Positions 11,421-22,485 of a DNA stretch of 64,000 bases are shown here, piece after piece (the stretch's first letter is position 1; every line of letters begins with the position of its first letter). The translations under genes were made by a program, and so were the position numbers. Below the pieces are notes generated by a model that ran no database searches, was not told the origin of the DNA, and was given only the letters and a program-made list of their open reading frames with translations. The DNA lies in the NCBI GenBank assembly GCA_037975125.1, contig CM075853.1:36344113-36408112 (forward strand). Reading direction: 5' to 3'. This stretch comes from Latrodectus hesperus (lineage: Eukaryota > Arthropoda > Arachnida > Araneae > Theridiidae).

Positions 11421-14400
11421 AAGAAAAAATAATAATAAATTGTAATAAAAGTTTTCTTTTCCACGAGCTCCAATTACGTTGAAGGCAATCCACGTGGAAA
11501 AAAGATGAATAACTTCCTCAACCATACTCCACGTTTTCATTTATATTAAATGATTTCAAAAGAAGCATTGTATTATATATATAATTTAATGTATCTAAAG
11601 AGTTCTTATATTTAAATTGTTTTATATTTCAATCTATATTATGCATATTTTTTACAACATATATATATATATTAAAAATATTTTTAATTTTTCTAACGTG
11701 CACTATGGATGTAAAGGCTTTTCTATCACTTCGAAAATTTCTAAGCCTTAATTTACTCTTTATTATTATTATTACACATGGTATTGAAGTGCTGATCAAT
11801 TTAATTTCATTTTTGATTCCATACGAAAAAACAGCGGAAAAATATGGCGCAATTTAAAATTGTATATTAATTAAAAAATTACTTTTCATAAAAATAGATT
11901 ATTTCATGTTTCATAGAAGATTCTCACAATTTAAGATGAAATATAACTAAGAAAAAGTGATTAATGTAATAATTAAAAAATGAGACCATTAAAAATTGAA
12001 TGAAAATCTGATTGATTAGTCCAAAATAAGTTATAAATGTTTCTAACAGATGGCATTGTATAATATACGTAATAAATATTTCAATCAATAAACATTAAAT
12101 AGTCAATTGACAGAAACTTTTTCAGCTGTAAATAATTGTATTACTAATATAGAAACTAAAATATAAACATAATTTAGAAAAACTCAAGTTTTAATTTATT
12201 GTTAAAAATTGTTTTATATGATATATTAGAGCTAATGCAAAAGGACTTTGAAGTGAATTTTAAATAATATTCATTACTATTATATTCGATACATTATAAT
12301 TTAAATCAATCAAAGTTAGAAATAAAATATTTTTTAATTAATCAAACATATAAAAAGACGTATTTAATATCTTTACAATTCATATACAATACTTCTTTTT
12401 CCAAAATTTACCCTTTTAGTAGTTAAATTATACAAAGAATATGATTTTTCAGACACATAATTATAAATCAACATTTTCTATATTACTGTTTTAACAAAAG
12501 TAAAATTTTATAGCTCCATTTTGATAATTTATTTCTAGAAATGTAATATTATGTAGCTATTGAGAGGGAGAAAAATCATTCAAAAATATCTCAACATTTT
12601 CATTTCAAGATTTAAATACGTCAGTGAAAACAATCAAATAAATGATTTAACTATTCTAATTAACAATCACTTTGTGAATAAAATCTTGCTTCATTCTGGA
12701 AAAAAACTAAATATTTATGATTGCACTGTTGCAATAGAACACTAAATTCTAAACAATAAATTACTAAAAGTTTCTCATTCAGCAAAACATTACTTAAATC
12801 TTCACAAAAAAGGAAAATAAATATATTTTAAATTTATTCTAGTTACATTATTTGATGTGAAATCAATAATTTATTAAAATATATTCATAACCTAAAAGCT
12901 CTGATGATATTCTAACATCAAAGTACGAGCATGGAATAAAATTTCCTTTTACCCCACAAAGTGTATTCTTTTAGTAATAATTCTATTAAAAATGATTATT
13001 TTTCTGAGGAATAATAATTCATTTATAAGAGAAAACTTTCATAACTCACAGTACGACGCACTTTTCCTTTTAAATATTGTATCTATAAAGCGAATGTGTA
13101 GTCTTTTTTGTAAGAAGAATATGCACTTTCTAAACTTGATGCGCTATTTATGTTGAACCATTGACTCTCAACGCAAACGATACAAGTTAATTTTAAATTG
13201 CCGCTTGATAAAATATTAACTCACTGTTCTTTTGTTTCGAATATTTCATTTCAATCTGCCTTTGTTCTTCGTAGCATGAAAAGAAGAATCTTTTGACTTC
13301 TGTGGAAAAAAATTTTTTTTTAAAAATTGTAACATATCATCCTCATTATTTTCCATTCCATAAAAGAAATGAAAACAAACAGAATATCTTTGACTCGATA
13401 AACAGATTTTATTACTCTGAAATGGCAACATTTCTCTTTTACTTGGAAATCATTCAGACGTTATGTCATTAAACTAATGTTTAACATATTCCATTTTCAT
13501 TTATTTAACAGATTTCTTAACAAAAGAAATGTAACATTTCAAATTATCTTTATCTAATGTCACTAGTAAGTTATTAAAATTTTTATTTCATTTTTTAAGT
13601 AATATTCAAAGTTAAAAACATAAATTAAAAGTAAGCATCTATTTTCATGAACAACGGCGAACATATCTGATGGATTTTTTTAATTTCTATTTTCATTGCA
13701 GTGTTTGATTTTTTTTCATGTTTTTGTATCAAAATATTTCTTATTAACTTAATGTGATATTCACTTATCGAACATTTTTTTACTTATATCTTACATTAAT
13801 ATAATTAAAATTTTTTAGAAGTTCTTTTTTATTTTCAGTTAATTCAAATTCTAAGAAAAGAATTTTGAAAATTATCTTTATTTGAATAAATTATTTTTAA
13901 AGTCTTAAACACAATTATCAAATACTTCCAAATTAAGGAGGAAAAAATAAAGGATATTAAGTTTACATATTTTGAAACAGCAAGTTTTTCGAATTAAAAA
14001 TAATGACTATTATATTAAATTATTTTATTTGAAGTTATGATAAATGAATAAATTAAGATTTTTATGACATTTATTTTCACTAAAACGTTAATTTCTAAAC
14101 ATTTTATCATTCTCGCTTCAAAACATTGTTTGCATACTTTTGATTTTTTTTGTTTTATTTCTATTTAAGCAGAATCAAATATTTTTGTACAAAAATAACA
14201 GGCCATTATTTTATTTTCCGTAATTTGTTAAAACAAACAATTTCTTTATGTGAAGTTACAAATAATGTTACATTTGTTAAAAGAGGAAATTAGCTTATAA
14301 TTTGAAAATTTATCTATGTAAGGAAATTACAAGCAATAATATAATTCCCATGCTATCGACAAATATTAAAATAATCACAAACAAATCCAATCGTAAAGAT

Positions 14401-15936
14401 ATGTACGTTATAAAACTAATATAAATCAAACTCGAATAGATTAATAGCTTATATTAATTTTAGCATAAATGTTAATAGTAAATGGCGCCATAATAATTAT
14501 TATTTAAAGCATTCAGAAATGTTCTTTGAATTTCATTGCAATGATGGAAATTTTTCAGAAAATATTGTCGTCAAAAAATAAATAAAAATTTCCACTACTA
14601 GAGGAACACAAAAAAATTAAATCATGTAATAACTAAAAGGAAAATCTTAATCAAATTCCATATCAATTAAATTTTTTAATTTAAAAACTTAAATAAAAAT
14701 TCGACAAAGAAAAGAGAATTTTTAAATCAGAGGAAATATAATCAACAAAAGTGGATAATTCAGGGGAAAACATATTTAAAGAAAGTGACAAAAATTATAA
14801 AATACAATTACATATAATCGTTACTTTCAATTTTAAATTCTTAAAATAAATTATATATGATATTAATGAATGAAGAAGGGAGAAGTGAGAGTGATTTATT
14901 ATTGTCATTATTAATCAATTACTAAACTAACATACATTTTTGGGTACATTAATATATCATTTGTAATTATTTATCTAAAATAAGTATCAGAATAATCATC
15001 AAATTTCCTATTGAAGTGATTGATTTATCATTTGAATTGACATCCTTAAAACTATTAGGTTTAAAATAGTTAATTACTAAAGTAATATTTCAAATACTCA
15101 TATTGATAAACGTTGTTAAATTCATTTCGATTATTTAACTCGTGAAATGAGCGTAAAATCGAACGTCATTATTCTAAAAAGTATAGTTTTAAAATTTAAA
15201 ATCTACATTTATTCAGTATAATATTGCTAGTGAGTTTGTAAATTGAAACATAAACTATCGTTGAAAAATAAATGTGTGAAAATATAAAATATTTATATAT
15301 TTTTAGTAATTTATGTGTACCTATTAGAAATAAAATTATTAATTTTATTTTCTAGAATTCGTTTTTAAAGCTTAAATTTATAGAGAGATTCTAAAACTTA
15401 TTTATATTATTGTGTATATTTTTTGTTCATCTTTTGGTAGAGATATTCATAGTTGAAAAGACCTCATTTTACTTGGAAAATGTGCAATTTTTTTACATAG
15501 ACCTTCAGTTTTATTAATACTTTTTAATTAAAATGAAAATATGTCTTATATTTTTTAAGTTCATATACTTTCTTAAAATTTGGCTTAGAAATGTATAGCT
15601 TATATACTTTCTTAGGAAACATTACAAAGAATGTTATAAAAATTTCTATTAAAATAATACTGCTGACATACTAAAAGACAAAGAGTTTCTGTGACAGAAA
15701 AATTTGATCAAAACAGAGCCCATCACTGCGTTTGTAAAAAGTTAACTGTAAAAATAGAATAAGAAAGGTTATCAAAAATGAAATTGAGAGGTTGTACCAA
15801 TTTTATTTTATTTGTTTTATCACGTTACGCATCCGGGTGCTTGATACCATCAACTCGGAAGTCAAAAATCACCTGTCAACATCTTCAAAATTTTAATCCA
15901 TTGTAATAATTACAAAGCATTTACCTTAAAAGGCTA
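11421..15936. other. AT-rich gene-free stretch
   Basis: Extremely AT-rich, with poly-A/T and TA-rich runs. No coding region above background, no RNA gene and no recognised repeat. Confidence 0.55.
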
Positions 15937-15941
15937 TGCTC

Positions 15942-16207
15942 TGTTGCGTTACGAATTGGTTGATCGTGTTTTTTGTTCATTAATAAGTCCTATTGCCTTT
16001 AATATTATATTTTAACAATAACAATTAACAAATAACAATTTTCATGATTATATTCCATAAAAATAAGTTCTACACCATAATGCACTGGTGCCAATACGGT
16101 CTTCGTATGACCGCATCCAAATAGCAACTGGGCTAGATTCCCCATCGTATATGGAAGATGCGCTTCTCATTCCCCCTTCAGAGATTTACTGTGGCTGAGT
16201 TGCCACA
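15942..16207 (-). repeat. 3' LTR of the BEL/Pao element
   Basis: Read on the minus strand, it begins TGTGGCAACTCAGCCACAG and ends CGTAACGCAACA, so it has the usual TG...CA ends. Its first ~45 bases recur at 18552-18596, which marks it as an LTR. Length 266 bp. Its outer edge abuts the 5-bp target duplication. Confidence 0.88.
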
Positions 16208-16219
16208 TCCTCCCGCCCC
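16208..16219 (-). promoter_or_regulatory. Polypurine tract of the BEL/Pao element
   Basis: On the minus strand GGGGCGGGAGGA immediately precedes the TGTGG start of the 3' LTR. This is where plus-strand DNA synthesis is primed in LTR elements, and its position independently supports the LTR boundary. Confidence 0.8.
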
Positions 16220-16429
16220 GACAAAGAATCAGCCAAAAATAAATCACTTCACATATTAAAATTTGTACATGTAAATAAAAGAAAACAAAAATTTTACAAA
16301 ATAAATTGAATACTTCAGAAATATGAATTCGAAACAAAATATACACAATTGTATAACACTAACTATTAATCATTACAATTCACTAACAATAATAAAGGTT
16401 CTTCACACTTTTTAAACAAAATTTTTAAC

Positions 16430-16794
16430 TTACTCTTGGACTTCTAAATTATACAAGAGCTGTACGGGATGTTTTGTGACCCCTGATGGAGTCTTTAAGG
16501 TCACCGCTCTTGGTTGTCTCTGCCTCTATGGACTTCTAGTACCTTGGCCAGCTTCCACATCTGTCTCGGAACTTTATTTTCATCTACTAAAACTACATCA
16601 TTTACATTAACTACACATTTTACATTGACAGGTTTGGGGAAATTCGCACCCCTTAATAGAAGAAGATATTCACCTTACCATCCTTTCCAAAAATTATTTA
16701 AGATTTTTTCCCTATAAAGAAATCTTTTAATTAAATCTCTTTTAACGGTAAACAATTTACAATTTCGATTGTCTGACCAATTTGGTAAGGTAGT
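16430..16794 (-). pseudogene. BEL/Pao pol C-terminal DUF5641 domain, degraded
   Basis: The minus-strand translation shows the block that follows integrase in BEL/Pao: a basic start with FW..GW, then EYLLLLRG, then DVVLVDENKVPRQMWKLAKV and a final VQLLYNLE-like end before the polypurine region. In-frame stops and a frameshift break it, for example after KGW and after NQER. The plus-strand ORF at 16514-16717 is an antisense shadow. Confidence 0.75.
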
Positions 16795-17255
16795 TCATCT
16801 TCTTCCTATTAAGAAATTTGAGGGTGTGAGAGGGAATGGTTCATTAGGTTCATTATAAATATAAGTTAAAGGACGATAGTTAATAATCGCTTCAATTTCT
16901 GCCAAAATAGTTTGTAATTCTTCAAAAGAAACTAATGCCCTTCCTAAAATTTTCCTTAATGCAACTTTCGTTATTCGAATCATTCTCTCCCAATAGCAAC
17001 CGCACTATGCAGTACGTTCAACAATGTATTACCATTTAATTCCATTCATTTCCAAAATAATTCTGAATATCGGATTCAGTTATGTTTGCATAGAGTTTTC
17101 TTAAGTTCAGTCTCAACACTTTTAAATGTCATTGTATTTTCAGAATTAACAATGTGGCAAATACCTCTTATGGAGATGAAACGTCTAAATGCCAAAAGAA
17201 AATGTTCATTACTTAATCCGGAGACAACTTCGAGGTGAACGGCACGTGTTACAGT
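16795..17255 (-). pseudogene. BEL/Pao integrase core, C-terminal half, degraded
   Basis: Decayed reading on the minus strand. TRAVHLEVVSGLSNEHFLLA and RRFISIRG match the integrase core, then SENTMTFK occupies the place of the usual SDN...F, so the second catalytic Asp reads as Glu. The longest intact piece (16795-16983) carries NYRPLTYI and LTPSNFLIGR, the typical end of this integrase. Several stops interrupt the frame. The third catalytic Glu may survive in the VAIGRE segment. Confidence 0.78.
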
Positions 17256-17459
17256 TCATGTAAATAAGGCGATATAAACCTTATCTCGGTCCTTTGAATA
17301 TAAGGGACCCGCAAATTCAATACCCACCACTTCAAAAGAATCAGTTTCACTGTTTCTGTCTGCAGGTAGTGGGACTGCAATTTGATTTCCATGCTTGGTC
17401 TGAAATCGTCTACACTTAAAACACTTGTTTAGACAATTTTTTACAGCTTGTTCTACCAC
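17256..17459 (-). pseudogene. BEL/Pao integrase, zinc-binding end and core start
   Basis: Contains the CxxC half of the HHCC zinc finger (NKCFKC) and then PLPADR...FEVVGIEFAGPL. In BEL/Pao integrases this last motif normally reads VGxDFAGPL, with the Asp being the first catalytic residue; here it is Glu. The frame ends at a stop right after ALFT, where a functional copy continues into the TRAVHLE segment. It lies in another frame from the segment before it, with which it overlaps by 44 bp. Confidence 0.85.
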
Positions 17460-17748
17460 GGATGATCCAAAACCATTCTCTTAATTGGGTAAAAGCACCG
17501 GAGACACCTGAATGGTACAAGCTTTTATGCTCCATATCTATTAAAAGATTTGTGAATCTTGATTTATAGGGGATGATAATTGGATGTTTGGATCGATGAG
17601 TGAATTCGGAGTTCTGCAGTCTTACCTTTAAAACGATTAAATCATTGGAGTCCAAAACTGGGTTTAGGATAAAAAGTTTGGAACTAAAGTGAATTGGGCG
17701 GTTGTTTTTAAGGCAAATGTATTCTTTCTCGAATTCATTTTGCTGCAC
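17416..17748 (-). pseudogene. BEL/Pao linker and integrase zinc-binding domain
   Basis: A 110-residue segment. The first half is the variable linker between RNase H and integrase. The second half has the His pair of the HHCC zinc finger (EHKSLYHSG), followed by TQLREWFWIIRGR, matching the usual TL..LR..YWI..GR. The frame runs out where the next segment, in another frame, supplies the Cys pair. Confidence 0.85.
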
Positions 17749-17881
17749 AGTCCGAATTCAATATCGATCAGCGTTAGCTAATTCTCTCGTAGTGATAACT
17801 CTAGTATCTTGTTCGTGGGTTGCTTTACAGTTTTTTATGAATCTTAATATGTAACCAGTGATTCTAAAATCCTTGTTCAAT

Positions 17882-18067
17882 TCACTGAAGTCTTCCAAAT
17901 TTAGTAAAGGCTGTAAAGTTATCAATATTCGTTTGAAAAGACACTGCTACACTTCTTATTTCTTCTTCTACACAATGCAGAGTATGCAGTCTAGGATCTA
18001 TCTCAGAGCATGGGAAGTCACCTTTCAGAAGCCATGAAAGTCCATGGAACCAGATACTATCATTCAC
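17882..18067 (-). pseudogene. BEL/Pao pol linker segment (WFHG motif)
   Basis: Carries WFHGLSWL, the counterpart of the WFHGP.WL motif after RNase H in BEL/Pao pol, and ends in FTAFTKFGRLQ, close to the usual F.S..KL.RV start of the integrase linker. It is separated from the RNase H segment by a frame change. Confidence 0.75.
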
Positions 18068-18133
18068 AAGAATTTGAGATTTAATTTTCCTCGTGAGTTT
18101 ATCAACAGGTTTGGTCTTTCCCTGACAGTGAGG

Positions 18134-18538
18134 CTAACTGCTCGGATCTGTTTCATCTTTAATTTCTATGACACGATTGAAGACGAATTGCTTCCACTCG
18201 TCGCTGTTTCTCTTGATCCAATGAAGACAAATTTGTGAATCTGTCCAATAATGCATGTTACTGTTGCGTAACAGAGGAAAAGTGTCTGGCAGATAATGTC
18301 CCATGCATGCTGAAATTAAGGTTCCTAATAGATCCAACCGCAGGAGTGTAAGTTTCTTTAATGGAACTAAACGTGATTTCGACAAAACGAATCTCGTTTC
18401 ATACCCATCTGAGTGCTTCATTCGAAAATAACATACTGATCCATAACATTTAGGGCTGGCGTCAGAAAATATATGGACCTCTAAAGATTCCCAATTGACT
18501 TCATGAAAATATAATCTTGGAATTTCAAAAATTTCCAT
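18134..18538 (-). pseudogene. BEL/Pao RNase H domain
   Basis: A 134-residue segment. The order of motifs fits a BEL/Pao RNase H: IPRLYF, VHIFSDASPKCYGSVCYFR (first catalytic Asp), LTLLRLDLLGTLI (where Glu is usual and Asp is found), then HYWTDSQICLHWIKRN (Asp of the TDS motif). It starts at once after the truncated 5' LTR, so the upstream reverse transcriptase has been deleted. The ORF at 18044-18238 on the plus strand is a shadow. Confidence 0.88.
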
Positions 18539-18551
18539 TTCGTTTAATAGA

Positions 18552-18596
18552 GCTTCTCGTTACCCTTTAGGGTTTTACTGTGGCTGAGTTGCCACA
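18552..18596 (-). repeat. Truncated 5' LTR (about 45 bp)
   Basis: Reading down the minus strand from 18596, the start of the 3' LTR is repeated (TGTGGCAACTCAGCCACAG, then GTAAA.CT.AAGGG, then GAGAAGC) and then diverges abruptly into the RNase H region. The outer edge meets the 5-bp target duplication, so the outer LTR end is original and the deletion is internal. Confidence 0.85.
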
Positions 18597-18858
18597 TGCT
18601 CTTCCATTTCAATATAAACGCAATTTAAGTTCCTATTAGCAATCCAATATATACGTACTGATAATCTGTTATATGAATCTTTATTGATAATTTATAGTCT
18701 TATAATTTCGCTAGAAATCTGAGCATAACCAAAATCCAATGACTTTCTTTAGTATTTGAATTTTGCAAGTGATTTTTCACTTCAATTAGAATGTTCAACT
18801 GTAGATTATACAGGAGAAATATTTTATTTCTAATGTCCGGCTGTACTTAGGATATACC

Positions 18859-19050
18859 TATTCAGCGCTACAAAGGGCAAATGTGATGGTATCTTCTACA
18901 GTGGTGACACCCAGTGGGTGTGTCATCGTCGCCGCGAAAACGAAGAAGTAAAGAAACACACACACACAGTAAAAAAGGGCTGCTGAACCAGGATTCGAAC
19001 CCGGAATATACTACAAAGTTAGAGACGATAACCACTCCGCCATCAGTCAG
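18859..19050 (-). repeat. tRNA-derived SINE, family D
   Basis: On the minus strand a tRNA-like head shows an A box (TGGCGGAGTGGT, 19031-19042) and a consensus B box (GGGTTCGAATCC, 18991-19002). The acceptor arms pair poorly, so it is not a working tRNA. It is followed by a (GT)n stretch and a body with a strong hairpin, GACACCC...GGGTGT, around 18904-18925. Ends are approximate; a 6-bp AGGATA on each side could be a short target duplication. Only one copy was seen here, so the family is inferred from structure. Confidence 0.65.
18955..18969 (+). repeat. (CA)n microsatellite
   Basis: A short CA run inside the family D SINE, next to its tRNA-like head. Confidence 0.8.
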
Positions 19051-20165
19051 AGGATAGGAGAAATGTGAGTAAGCTTATATTTTGTACTACAGGAAACCAT
19101 AATTTTTATCAAATGTCAAATACCTTTAAAATAGAAAATAGGCTTTAATTGTGCAAAAACATGTGACAAAATATGCCTTGGCAAGTTTTGAAAAATTATA
19201 AAGTCCTACTTAATAATATTTAGACCAAAAAAAGCTTACAGTTTTAACAACATAACATATTACATATACATATGAATACTTAATATCTAGTTTTCCAATG
19301 TTAATAATGAAAAATGTATATACAACGCTAAATATATCTTGTACAGATGAAAACAAGAAAGAAATGTTTTACAAATAATTTTTATTTAATATGTGATACT
19401 ATATCACTTATATTAACTGGTATAGTTATTAAGAAATAGCTATTTTATCTCAACATAGAATACGATGTAAAAAATTTTCTCAAACATATATTAGGACAAA
19501 CAGTACTAAAAAACTTCACTTCATAAAATTAAAATTACAAATGGTATTCAAACTTATCTTGTTAATATTAATAGAAATGGTCTTAATAAATTATGTTCAA
19601 ATATAGAAACTTTAATCATTATTTGGAAAGTTATCAACTAGTTTCCTTGAGAAAGAACTTTGAATATAAATTGTAAATTCTTTACGCGTATAATTACTCT
19701 GTCCAAAGCTTTCATCTATTATTATATTAACAGTTAAGTCAATGATTTTAAGATTATGTTTTAGGTTTCCTTTAAAAAAAAACTAGCTACACACATATGT
19801 TTGTACAATGAATAAGACTTTAAAGCATTCATTGACCTCAAATCTAGACTGATCAGTTGCTTAAAACTAATTGTCTAGACATCCTGATCATTTTAAATTC
19901 ATTTTCATTATTGTAGTCCGAAAATGGATTAATTCTACTGTTAGAACACATCGAAGTGTTTGAATTGATTCAAATATATTCATTTACATGAAATTTTTAT
20001 TCCTTGATGGTAATTATATAGGTAGAGATTATCTATTGATTGTGTGTGTTAAAGCTCACGGAAATTTAAAATTAGGAATTATTTTAGAATTTTTCCTTGT
20101 AATAAATATTTTACAAAAAGAATGTTTAAAAAAAATGGTAAACATTTAATAATAAACATTTTGAA
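19051..20165. other. AT-rich gene-free stretch
   Basis: No gene or repeat recognised. Confidence 0.5.
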
Positions 20166-20169
20166 ATGT

Positions 20170-20545
20170 TTGCTGTTGTTACTGTTACTTATCGCCTGGG
20201 ATCAGCAGAGCTAAACCAGGTCTATGAATTTATTCACTCTCAAAATGTCCAAAACCATGATTGGGTTTCTATATAGGTCTAGTCTGGAAAGAGCCAGACG
20301 ATGCAAAATACTATCAGGAGTAGCCTGTACTCTGCTACATATCAAGCAGACAGGGAAGGTCTTATTCCCGTTACTGTAACACTGAGATCTTAAATGTCCA
20401 CTTTAAATCTTGTAATGTCTGTCTGATTTCTTCTGCTTCACTGGAGGGACAAACCCCCTCCAGAAAGATCCTGGAACATCCCTCCAGTGCACCACTGGTA
20501 TCATTCCCCCTAATACCAGTGGTGAACTGAAGGGATGTTCCAGGT
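20170..20545 (-). mobile_element. LINE 3' end, (CAA)n-tailed clade, with internal inversion
   Basis: The minus strand encodes a degraded non-LTR retrotransposon C-terminus: FPVCLICSRVQATPDSILH (the C..C...A.P.HIL zinc-knuckle-like region), then LYRNPIMVLDILRV and FIDLV before a TAG stop (20211-20213). A short 3' UTR follows, ending in an imperfect (CAA)n tail. The same layout (CP.C...A...HIL.CLGL...MDLV-stop, CAA tail) recurs at 43239, 50555 and 51366. The upstream part contains a 31-bp inverted repeat (20471-20543) that breaks the coding sense. 5'-truncated and inactive. Confidence 0.78.
20471..20543. repeat. Inverted repeat inside LINE remnant (31-bp arms)
   Basis: Arms 20471-20501 and 20513-20543 are reverse complements except for two positions; the loop is 11 nt (20502-20512). 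It was probably created by a local inverted duplication after the LINE inserted. Confidence 0.88.
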
Positions 20546-20929
20546 GGCACCTCAGACTGAAATATCTAACTATTTTATTTAACCATGCATGTTATATTAC
20601 ATTATAAATTATTGGTATATTACAATAAACAGTTTTAATATATGAGTAATAGCAATTATTAAAAAAGGAAGAACGACGAAAAAAATAATCACAATTTTTG
20701 AGTTATCTTCTCATATTTTTTAATTGTAATGACTGTTTCATGAAAATTCCCTTCTTAAATCTCTTAAAATAAATTGTTATCTCTCTCAATCATTCAACAA
20801 ATAAATGTACAACTAATAAACAAACATAAAATGTAATAACGGTAAAAGAACGATAGATTTTTCTTTATAATGATGGCAAACATAATTTCTACATTAAAAA
20901 ACTTAGCGTAGAATGTTCGGAAGAGTTCC
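20546..20929. other. AT-rich gene-free stretch
   Basis: No gene or repeat recognised. Confidence 0.5.
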
Positions 20930-21680
20930 CTCATCGCATAATTATCTACCTGTTCTCAAATTCACAAGGCCTGTGGCTGTTTCTGATTTCAAAACTTCAA
21001 AAGAGACGTGTCTTTAAGCAGATTACCCCGCTTTAAAAAAAAATTGCCAAGTCAGTAGCAGCCACTTAGCAGCTTTTCTAACTCAACTACTTTAAAAGTC
21101 TTTAGTAAGAATCGCTCCTACCGGAGAATTCCACAAGGTGAACGAGGGAAAAATTTCTCCGCCATGAGTCAACCCAGAAGGTTCTTTCACTCTGCCTCCT
21201 GACGTCATTTCAGTTCAAGAACTCGACTTTTCTAAACGTCAGGGTCTTGCCACCTACCCACTTTTATTTTTAGTTTACCCAACATTCTTATTTTATATTC
21301 TATTTACTTACTTATTAACCGCGCATCGTCCACTTTTTTTCGCTTTTTTGTTTTCGCTTTCCTTCTTGGTCTTCTATTTTCACTATCCCCTTTTCTTCTA
21401 TCCGTTTACATCCTGCCTCCACCCTTACCCCCGTGACTGCTGTTTTTAGAAAACGGCGGCCCACGTCGTAAAGAGTCTGGGGTGGTTTTTATTTTTGTTA
21501 CTTCTGCAATTTTTTTACGACAAGTTTGTGTTTTAAATGCGCGATTCAGCGTATTTCATGCCGTCGTCTGCCTGTCGTGAGTCAATGTCTTTTTCGGCAC
21601 ATCCGTCACGCTAAATTTTCCACAGTAGACGTCTTTCCTTCGTCTATAACGGTAGTTTGAGAAGACGTATGATTTTATCG
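20930..21680. promoter_or_regulatory. ORF-less GC island, candidate cis-regulatory element
   Basis: About 750 bp of raised GC and complexity with no ORF of 60 codons on either strand. It contains a full CRE-like site TGACGTCAT (21200-21208), two AP-1-like TGAGTCA sites (21165-21171 and 21578-21584) and many CpG between long pyrimidine runs. This fits an enhancer or a distal promoter more than an exon. No target gene can be named from the window. Inference from composition and motifs only. Confidence 0.4.
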
Positions 21681-22052
21681 CCAATCTGTCAGCAGTTTTC
21701 TTAATATCTGTTTTCTCTCCGAAAGGATTTTTCGATGTATTTTTCCCTGCGTTTAGGGCTAAAGTAATCAGAAGTTGTTCAACTTAGAAAAAAAATTACA
21801 AACTAAAAACAATTCATTTTAAAATATTCTATATCCGATGTTACAATAAGTTCTTTTAAAATTTGTTTTAATATTTAACAACCTTAAAAATAAATAAATA
21901 CAGACTTCTAAAAATGAAAAAACAGAAAATTTTTTCCTTAAAAAAGTAAATGAAACAACTTTATATTGTATTAAGAATTGATAACAAATTAAAAAAATAA
22001 ACAATTATTATTCCGAACTATAAAATTCCTCTTGTCTATATCTTTGAATTAA
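21681..22052. other. AT-rich gene-free stretch
   Basis: No gene or repeat recognised. Confidence 0.5.
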
Positions 22053-22112
22053 CATGCAAACTACAGTTTTATTAGAGATAATTATATCCCTAATAAAACT
22101 GTAATTTACATG
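22053..22112. repeat. 60-bp quasi-palindrome
   Basis: Arms of 23 nt (22053-22075 and 22090-22112) pair with two mismatches. The centre, around ATAATTAT, is itself nearly palindromic, so the whole 60 bp folds on itself. No TIR, duplication or second copy seen. Confidence 0.85.
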
Positions 22113-22394
22113 TTTAGAATTCTCTTAATCTTAAAAACGATTCAAAACTTGAATTAAACTTAATTCTAATTTTCAGTTAAAAATATTTATAAATTTTTAA
22201 CATTTCGATAATAATTTCTTACCATTACAAAGTAAAACACATTGTTTTCAACTCACGTAAATTATTTATGAATTAATTAAAAATTTACATTTAAAATTTA
22301 TATCAATAAACTAAGAAATATAAATTAACAGCGTAACTTTATAGCATGACACACTATCACATGTTAAACTTATGGAACAAAATATTTACAATCA

Positions 22395-22410
22395 ATGTAT
22401 TAAAATTTGT

Positions 22411-22467
<57 letters not shown>

Positions 22468-22485
22468 CAACAAATTTTAATACAT
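22395..22485. repeat. (TA)27 microsatellite inside a perfect 19-bp palindrome
   Basis: A 54-bp TA run (22413-22466) sits between ATGTATTAAAATTTGTTGT (22395-22413) and its exact complement (22467-22485). The whole block can fold into one long cruciform. Confidence 0.92.

Larger units (their letters stand above)
15937..18601 (-). mobile_element. BEL/Pao LTR retrotransposon, internally deleted and decayed
   Basis: The element lies on the minus strand at 15942-18596. The same 5-bp sequence (TGCTC on the plus strand) flanks it at 15937-15941 and 18597-18601, a target duplication of the size usual for this superfamily. It has a complete 3' LTR (15942-16207), a polypurine tract abutting it, and a pol remnant in the order RNase H, integrase zinc-binding, integrase core, DUF5641. 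Gag, protease and most of the reverse transcriptase are missing, because only about 45 bp of the 5' LTR remain and these join pol directly. Pol is broken by stops and frameshifts, so the copy is inactive. The superfamily call rests on pol signatures (SDASPKCYGS, YWTDSQ, RPLTY...LTPSNFLIGR) and the C-terminal DUF5641. Confidence 0.92.

Noticed and set aside
16514..16717. Plus-strand ORF of 67 residues
   Set aside because: Antisense to the DUF5641 part of the BEL/Pao pol remnant, which explains the sequence far better.
18044..18238. Plus-strand ORF of 64 residues
   Set aside because: Shadow of the RNase H and linker region of the same element.
18985..19050. Functional tRNA gene on the minus strand
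   Set aside because: A and B boxes are good but the acceptor arms do not pair and a SINE-like body follows.
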